This document shows positions 37,442 through 38,833 of a stretch of DNA of 38,833 bases, in pieces. A model generated the notes under the pieces. The model was given only the letters and a program-made list of their open reading frames with translations. It had not been told where the DNA came from and searched no databases. The first letter of the stretch is position 1, and each line of letters opens with the position of its first letter. The stretch is from positions 1 through 38,833 of the forward strand of contig CADBAP010000029.1 in the NCBI GenBank assembly GCA_902792685.1, given 5' to 3'. The DNA is from an uncultured Prevotellaceae bacterium (GTDB taxonomy: Bacteria > Bacteroidota > Bacteroidia > Bacteroidales > Bacteroidaceae). A program made the position numbers and the translations under genes.

Positions 37442-37526
37442 CTGAGTTTTTCTCAAAAAAACCGCTTTTTCACCTCTTTATTATACAAATTATGGATTAA
37501 AAAGGTGTTTTTTAAGTTTGTTTTAG

Positions 37527-37565
37527 AAAAAAAGGAAGGTCGCAAGAGCATTCTCCTGCGACCTT
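37527..37565 (-). terminator. Terminator of 29-residue peptide gene
   Basis: AAGGTCGCA (37536-37544) and TGCGACCTT (37557-37565) form a 9-bp stem. An inner GAG/CTC may extend it. On the minus strand, CC and a T7 run follow. Confidence 0.88.
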
Positions 37566-37586
37566 TTCCCACTTTTCTTCGTTTTT

Positions 37587-37676
37587 TTAGCGTATGTTCG
37601 TGTAAGTTAACATGACCACACTCAGGATAGTTGTAATCAGTAGCCCCACGACCATAACTGTTGTTTCCGAATCCAT
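37587..37676 (-). CDS. 29-residue single-span membrane peptide
   Basis: The 30-codon frame reads ATG to TAA. The first half is MDSETTVMVVGLLITTILSV and the rest is VMLTYTNIR. It has a short acidic N terminus, a hydrophobic span of about 18 residues and a basic C-terminal end. It sits alone between the envelope operon and the gene at 37829, with a -7 box 33-40 nt upstream and a strong terminator downstream, so it looks like a real transcription unit. It is too short to be called by most gene finders. Function unknown; small single-span peptides of this kind often bind larger membrane complexes. Confidence 0.65.
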   Translation of the reverse strand: MDSETTVMVVGLLITTILSVVMLTYTNIR

Positions 37677-37708
37677 ATTTACAATCTTTTTACCTGTTTA
37701 AATCGCTG

Positions 37709-37737
37709 CAAAGGTATATACTCTTTCGAAATGACAA
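37709..37737 (-). promoter_or_regulatory. Promoter of 29-residue peptide gene
   Basis: TACCTTTG on the minus strand (37709-37716) is a consensus -7 box; TTG at 37735-37737 is 18 nt upstream as a slightly short -33. Confidence 0.6.
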
Positions 37738-37775
37738 GCCTTCTGAGTGGTTTTTTGAAAAAATATAGCCATTTT

Positions 37776-37807
37776 TTTGACTCAAATCAAAAAAGTGTGT
37801 ATATTTG
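37776..37807 (+). promoter_or_regulatory. Promoter of heptad-repeat protein gene
   Basis: TTTG (37776-37779), 20 nt of spacer, then TATATTTG (37800-37807), both perfect matches; ATG follows 21 nt later. Confidence 0.87.
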
Positions 37808-37828
37808 CAAAAATAAAGACCAACAGCC

Positions 37829-38188
37829 ATGAAGAGATGGATACTGATACCTTTGTTACTGTTGACTTGCACAGTTGCTTTTGCGCAAGATTCATACTAT
37901 ATGAATCAGGCAAAAAGCTATATGCGTGATGCCGAATACTATCAGAGACAAGCAGAAGGCTATGAGCGCGATGCTGCCTATTACCAGAGAAGGGCACAAA
38001 GCTATATGCGTGACTCCGAATACTATACTCGTCAGAAGAATTTTGACAAAGCCAATACCTACAACCGTTGGGCGCAAGACGAGATGGACAAAGCCAACAC
38101 CAGAATGCGATGGGCACAAGATGCCCGTGAAAAAGCTTCCACACGTATGAAGTGGGCGCAACAAGCGATGGAAAAAGCCAAGAGATAA
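37829..38188 (+). CDS. Secreted heptad/14-residue repeat protein
   Basis: The 119-residue product begins with a signal peptide (MKRWILIPLLLLTCTVAFAQ). The mature part is two sets of repeats. First come six heptads of the form AxxYxRD/Q (AKSYMRD, AEYYQRQ, AEGYERD, AAYYQRR, AQSYMRD, SEYYTRQ). Then come three 14-residue units (KANTYNRWAQDEMD, KANTRMRWAQDARE, KASTRMKWAQQAME). Both have a 7-residue period, so a long amphipathic helix or coiled coil with a Tyr stripe and a Trp stripe is expected in the periplasm. I do not recognise the family. A consensus promoter precedes it, and a lipoprotein gene follows 37 nt downstream. Confidence 0.8.
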   Translation: MKRWILIPLLLLTCTVAFAQDSYYMNQAKSYMRDAEYYQRQAEGYERDAAYYQRRAQSYMRDSEYYTRQKNFDKANTYNRWAQDEMDKANTRMRWAQDAREKASTRMKWAQQAMEKAKR

Positions 38189-38225
38189 TTCCTCTATATT
38201 GTTTAACCAAACCTAAAAAACAAAC

Positions 38226-38546
38226 ATGAAAAAGTTATTAACATTTGCAGTTGCACTGTTTGCCGCATTCACACTCACTTCATGCGGCGGAACTGATGAT
38301 CCGGAAGCAGCAAAGATGCTGACTGATTTCGAACAGATGATCAACGACTACGACAAAATGGAAGTTGACAAGTCCAATGTTGCCAGCCTGATGGAAATGG
38401 CTGAAAAGGCTCAGGCTATCGGCGCTAAGGCTCAGGAATTCACCGCTAAGGAGAAGGACATGTCGTCTGCACAGATTTCCAAATTCGAGGAGTTGGCAAA
38501 GAAATTTGCTGAGATCTCAGAGAAAAAAGCCGGTGAAATGAAATAA
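38226..38546 (+). CDS. Small helical lipoprotein
   Basis: The 106-residue product has a lipoprotein signal (MKKLLTFAVALFAAFTLTSC, lipobox LTSC at 17-20). The mature part is charged and helical (EAAKMLTDFEQMINDYDKME, EKAQAIGAKAQEFTAKEKDM, FEELAKKFAEISEKKAGEMK), with no recognised domain. It follows the repeat protein by 37 nt without an obvious promoter and ends in a terminator, so it is probably co-transcribed with it. Its plan resembles the lipoprotein at 19540. Confidence 0.78.
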   Translation: MKKLLTFAVALFAAFTLTSCGGTDDPEAAKMLTDFEQMINDYDKMEVDKSNVASLMEMAEKAQAIGAKAQEFTAKEKDMSSAQISKFEELAKKFAEISEKKAGEMK

Positions 38547-38566
38547 ACCAACTTGCCACAACCAAA

Positions 38567-38594
38567 AGACCTCCCATTCAGGAGGTCTTTTTTT
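38567..38594 (+). terminator. Terminator after small lipoprotein gene
   Basis: AGACCTCC (38567-38574) and GGAGGTCT (38581-38588) form a perfect 8-bp stem with a 6-nt loop, followed by a T7 run. Confidence 0.93.
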
Positions 38595-38599
38595 ATGAG

Positions 38600-38833
38600 C
38601 CAAAACGTATCAGATATCAGATATCAGTTTTGTAGGACGTGATATATATATGCGCCTAGAATTGAAATATCTTTATAACATAAAATAGTATACATTATTA
38701 TATAATTATATATAATATACTATATATTAATTAATTATATATATATTATTTATTATATATATTATAATTATTATTAATAATATTATTTACTTTACGTTTT
38801 ATCAAATCGCTTAAATTCCATAAAATATATCAG
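38600..38833. other. Extremely A+T-rich gene-free tail
   Basis: After ATCAGATATCAGATATCAG near 38620-38638, the stretch 38680-38795 is almost pure A and T (TATATA, ATTAATTA, ATAATTATTATTAATAAT). No gene, promoter or terminator is evident on either strand. Such a tract could be a nucleoid-protein or replication/unwinding site, or the edge of a foreign or repeat-rich segment. Confidence 0.6.

Noticed and set aside
37357..37586. tRNA or riboswitch in the leader of the envelope operon
   Set aside because: No cloverleaf or known riboswitch core could be found by eye; only a -7 box and the terminator of the opposing small gene are visible.
37782..38210. Minus-strand frame of 142 codons over the heptad-repeat gene
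   Set aside because: The sense gene has a consensus promoter, signal peptide and heptad periodicity; the antisense frame merely mirrors the repeats.

Overview
The window reads as a chromosomal segment of a Bacteroidota bacterium, most likely Prevotella/Segatella-like. The evidence is the gene neighbourhoods (acpP-fabF-rnc, purE-ispG, DUF6089-uppS-bamA-Skp-Skp-murI, DUF4294, DUF6242), the Bacteroidota promoter form TTTG-N20-TAnnTTTG at five or more genes, few strong Shine-Dalgarno sites, and many signal peptides and lipoboxes. No phage, plasmid, insertion-sequence, CRISPR, tRNA or rRNA gene is visible. This is mostly core genome, with unusual non-coding structure laid over it.

Layout. 1-4.7 kb (+): end of an unknown gene, a damaged rpoN, a PAP2-like membrane protein, purE and an ispG with missing blocks, closed by a terminator made from a dispersed C/G-run palindrome. 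4.7-11.8 kb (-): acpP-fabF-rnc-GH3-Ig-like lipoprotein-DUF3108, with strong RNA hairpins between acpP and fabF and inside the start of rnc. 11.8-12.3 kb: a gene-poor gap with the acpP promoter, a dyad and a 22-bp tandem array. 12.3-20 kb: SH3 and DUF4294 secreted proteins (-), an HhH/beta-barrel protein (+), cysS and an unknown secreted protein (-), a frameshifted acetyl-CoA hydrolase/transferase (+) and a helical lipoprotein (+). 20-25.3 kb (-): trmH-like, sufE, U32 protein, cupin, Sel1-repeat protein and an anchor-J surface protein. 25.4-29.1 kb: xerD (-) diverging from aroQ, O-methyltransferase, rbfA and a LolC/E-type permease (+). 29.1-37.4 kb (-): DUF6242, DUF6089, uppS, bamA, three Skp/OmpH chaperones and murI, an envelope-assembly operon ending at a clear terminator. 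37.5-38.8 kb: a complete small transcription unit for a 29-residue membrane peptide, a secreted heptad-repeat protein, a lipoprotein and an extremely A+T-rich tail.

Most notable: (i) almost every spacer carries its own short-word tandem array next to a start codon, together with a dispersed C/G-run palindrome, and both intrude in frame into cysS (twice), trmH, the U32 gene and the O-methyltransferase; (ii) three conserved genes (rpoN, ispG, acetyl-CoA hydrolase) each lack a conserved block estimated at about 40-70 nt, so either the assembly or the genome is damaged in a patterned way; (iii) a GNRA-capped hairpin within the first codons of rnc suggests RNase III self-control; (iv) a promoter-peptide-terminator unit encodes a 29-residue single-span membrane protein. 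All family names come from reading the translations; no database search was run.
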